From: Heliocidaris tuberculata
Lineage: Eukaryota > Echinodermata > Echinoidea > Camarodonta > Echinometridae
Direction of reading: 5' to 3'
NCBI GenBank assembly: GCA_025618425.1
Contig: CM046832.1
Location: 61,784,108-61,848,107, forward strand
Length of the DNA: 64,000 nucleotides
Made by a program: the position numbers and the translations under genes. The notes under the pieces are model-generated. The model saw only the letters and a list, made by a program, of their open reading frames with translations, did not search any database and was not told the DNA's origin. Numbering within the stretch: the first letter of the stretch is position 1; every line of letters starts with the position of its first letter. Below are positions 61,860 through 64,000 of this stretch, one piece after another.

Positions 61860-63690
61860 TGTTTTTTTTAAAGGTTATATAGGCATGCACAGTCCTGGAA
61901 ATTTATGGTAGTATTTCTTTAAAAAATCAAATTTCTAAAATGCTCTTTGAACTATCCATTATACCCTCTAGTAAAAATAAGGTTTTAAACAATTGTAATA
62001 ACATATGAATTACCTAGTAGAAAATGAGACGTATGGAATTAATAAATGTCTCAATGACTGACTAACTGAATGAATGAATAAAGAAATATGTAATCGTTTC
62101 TAGAAACAACTTATGAGACATATTCATAAAGTATAAACACATGTATATGGAATGGAAGACCGAAAAATAGCAGAAATGTTTGATGAAAATATGGTTCCTT
62201 GTAACTAGATGTAACTGATATATGTAAGGACTATTTACAGTACATCTGAATATTAGATAACACATGAGATGCTATATCCTGAAAACTAATTTAGTGGGCT
62301 AATAATAATAAACAGCATGTAGGCTACCTTGCCCATAACATTTCGACACGGGTTTATGTCCACAAAACGAACGTGCGTGCCTGCGTACTACTGAAGAATC
62401 GTGGTGTCTATTATCTCGAAAAAGGGGATAAGCCAGTTAACCTGGTGACTGCTGAATTCTGTTATTCCCATAGGTTTAATGCAGGACCCAACTGGTTCCC
62501 GTAAGCAATGTATTAATTTTTCTGCATAAGCTATCTGCTTGTTGTGAGCGAAATACCAGCACAAAAAATCGAAATCGCTATTTTTTTAAATTTTGTTATT
62601 TTGTTATTTGTTTGGTTTTAATTCAGAAACTTATTATTGTCATTAAACCGCAGTTTAAACGTGATATACAAGATTTCCAAATCATATCTTTTATTGTTGC
62701 GTGTGAAAGTTCTCTTCGACCCACTTGGTAATAAATCATAGGTGTAACAGCATACTCGACAGCATACAGTTATCTAAATCACTGCTCCCATAGGAATAAA
62801 AGACACAAGGGTAATGTGAGCAACCACCAAGTTCAACTCCCTTACAATGACCACCAGCAACACATATATCACGCAATCGTAATTGAATTGATTTAGATTT
62901 GTGGATAGAAATGATTAATGACAAGTACGAAAGTGAGATGGATCTACTTCCGTAGAAATCACGGAGTTTAAAAAGCGGGTAACAATTAGCATGATTAGGT
63001 GCATGCATGCAGTGGAAGCTGCCGTGGATCTAAATATTGGTTCAAAGTATTTTCTTTTCTTTTTTTAATCATCGTTCTGTGAAATGTTTTTATTTATTCA
63101 CTGAAAGTTGAATTCTCCAATAGACCTACACTGGCAAATCCGAAGGGGGTACAAGATTTACTCGCCTCCTCTCATAATTATGAGAATTCACATGACTGTA
63201 AAGTTTTGCATGCCCCATTTATTCAAAATTTCTGCCGGATCCGCCACGTGAGGGCTAGTGAGGGGCACGTGCTCCTAATCGAATAATGAAACATAAAGAT
63301 AGTAATTAAAAAAAAAAAAAGAAGAAGAGAGAAAAAAAGAATTGAATGAAAAACCCTCTTCTCACTTGGTGGCCTTGAATACTGGAATACTTCATTTTGG
63401 TTAAAAAGGGATCATACATGTTTCTTGGGTAAAATTTTATCAAATATTGTGTAAATTTTACCCAATTTTGAACAAATTATACCCAACTCAGTTTTGAGTG
63501 CTCCTAGTGAATCCAGTGACCCTCCCCCGCCCCCCCCCCCCAATCTCCAAAGATATCAGCTACCCTAAACGTTTGAACCCATGCACTAGTGACTACAATA
63601 GGTGCAGAGTAAGGCATATGATTGTAAAACCTCTTATAACTACGTCTACATAATTATTATGTTCGGACCATTCAATCCTATACTAATTGG
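61860..63690. other. Gene-free DNA
   Basis: No gene is supported. A poly-A/GAAGA tract (63.31 kb) and a C run (63.53 kb) are the only repeats noted. Confidence 0.5.
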
Positions 63691-64000
63691 TCCTCAGTCT
63701 TTTACAACATGAAGGAATGTGAAGGCCCTTTGGCCACCAGGGTTGCCGCCCCCTAAGAATGTCGTTGACCTGCTTGTTAAAGGGCGGCTCCTTTTATCTC
63801 ACCGTCTAATGTTGAGGGGTATGACTTGACCACACGTATGTGACGGTCAAACCATGGTCAAGCTTTTGATCCGTCCGAGGATGCGGCTTCGGACGTTGGC
63901 TCTTTTGATGTTTGCCGAGGATTGCGTAACGTCTGGAAATATGATTTGTTACGGTGTAATGTTTTTCGGGGGCTCGAGGAAACCATGAATTACTGGAAAC
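63690..64000. promoter_or_regulatory. GC-richer low-repeat block at the window edge
   Basis: This complex sequence has GGCCACCAGGGTTGCC (a partial match to the CTCF core), CTCCTTTTATCTC (Cdx/posterior-Hox-like) and CCGTCCGAGG words. It runs off the window. The call is tentative. Confidence 0.22.

Overview
This 64 kb window looks like animal nuclear DNA, most likely from an echinoderm and probably a sea urchin. It is AT-rich and has very long introns and intergenic stretches. It is full of microsatellites, inverted-repeat transposon remnants, tRNA-derived SINE remnants and one dead non-LTR reverse transcriptase. The only gene I can support is a posterior Hox gene on the minus strand. Its homeodomain and the flanking sequence match the echinoderm/ambulacrarian Hox11/13 group. 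I favour the b paralogue, but a versus b is not settled by reading alone.

Layout. Positions 1-27,100 lie downstream of the gene: intergenic DNA with two TTAA-ended miniature transposon families (A and B), simple repeats and a degenerate long-period tandem array at 23.75-24.6 kb. The 3' exon, with the homeodomain, is at 27,636-28,141 (-). One phase-1 intron of about 11.6 kb (28,142-39,698) holds a large pyrimidine tract with about 40 TTC triplets and several complex, low-repeat stretches that could be enhancers. The 5' exon is at 39,699-40,212 (-), and an in-frame TGA directly precedes its ATG. The joined reading frame codes for 339 residues. Upstream of the gene, 40.2-41.2 kb is the presumed promoter, with a perfect DR1 nuclear-receptor-type site and E-boxes. 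From 41.3 kb to the end there is more gene-free DNA, with a few candidate regulatory blocks, a set of nested GAGACCGAC inverted repeats at 47.8-48.1 kb, a CR1/L2-like reverse transcriptase remnant at 56.05-56.8 kb and further transposon copies.

A lone Hox gene with more than 23 kb of gene-free DNA on each side suits the expanded Hox clusters of sea urchins. No other Hox gene, tRNA gene or microRNA could be supported. Regulatory calls are inferences from base composition and short motifs, so their confidence is low. Repeat families were defined by comparing copies inside this window by eye, and their superfamily names are provisional.
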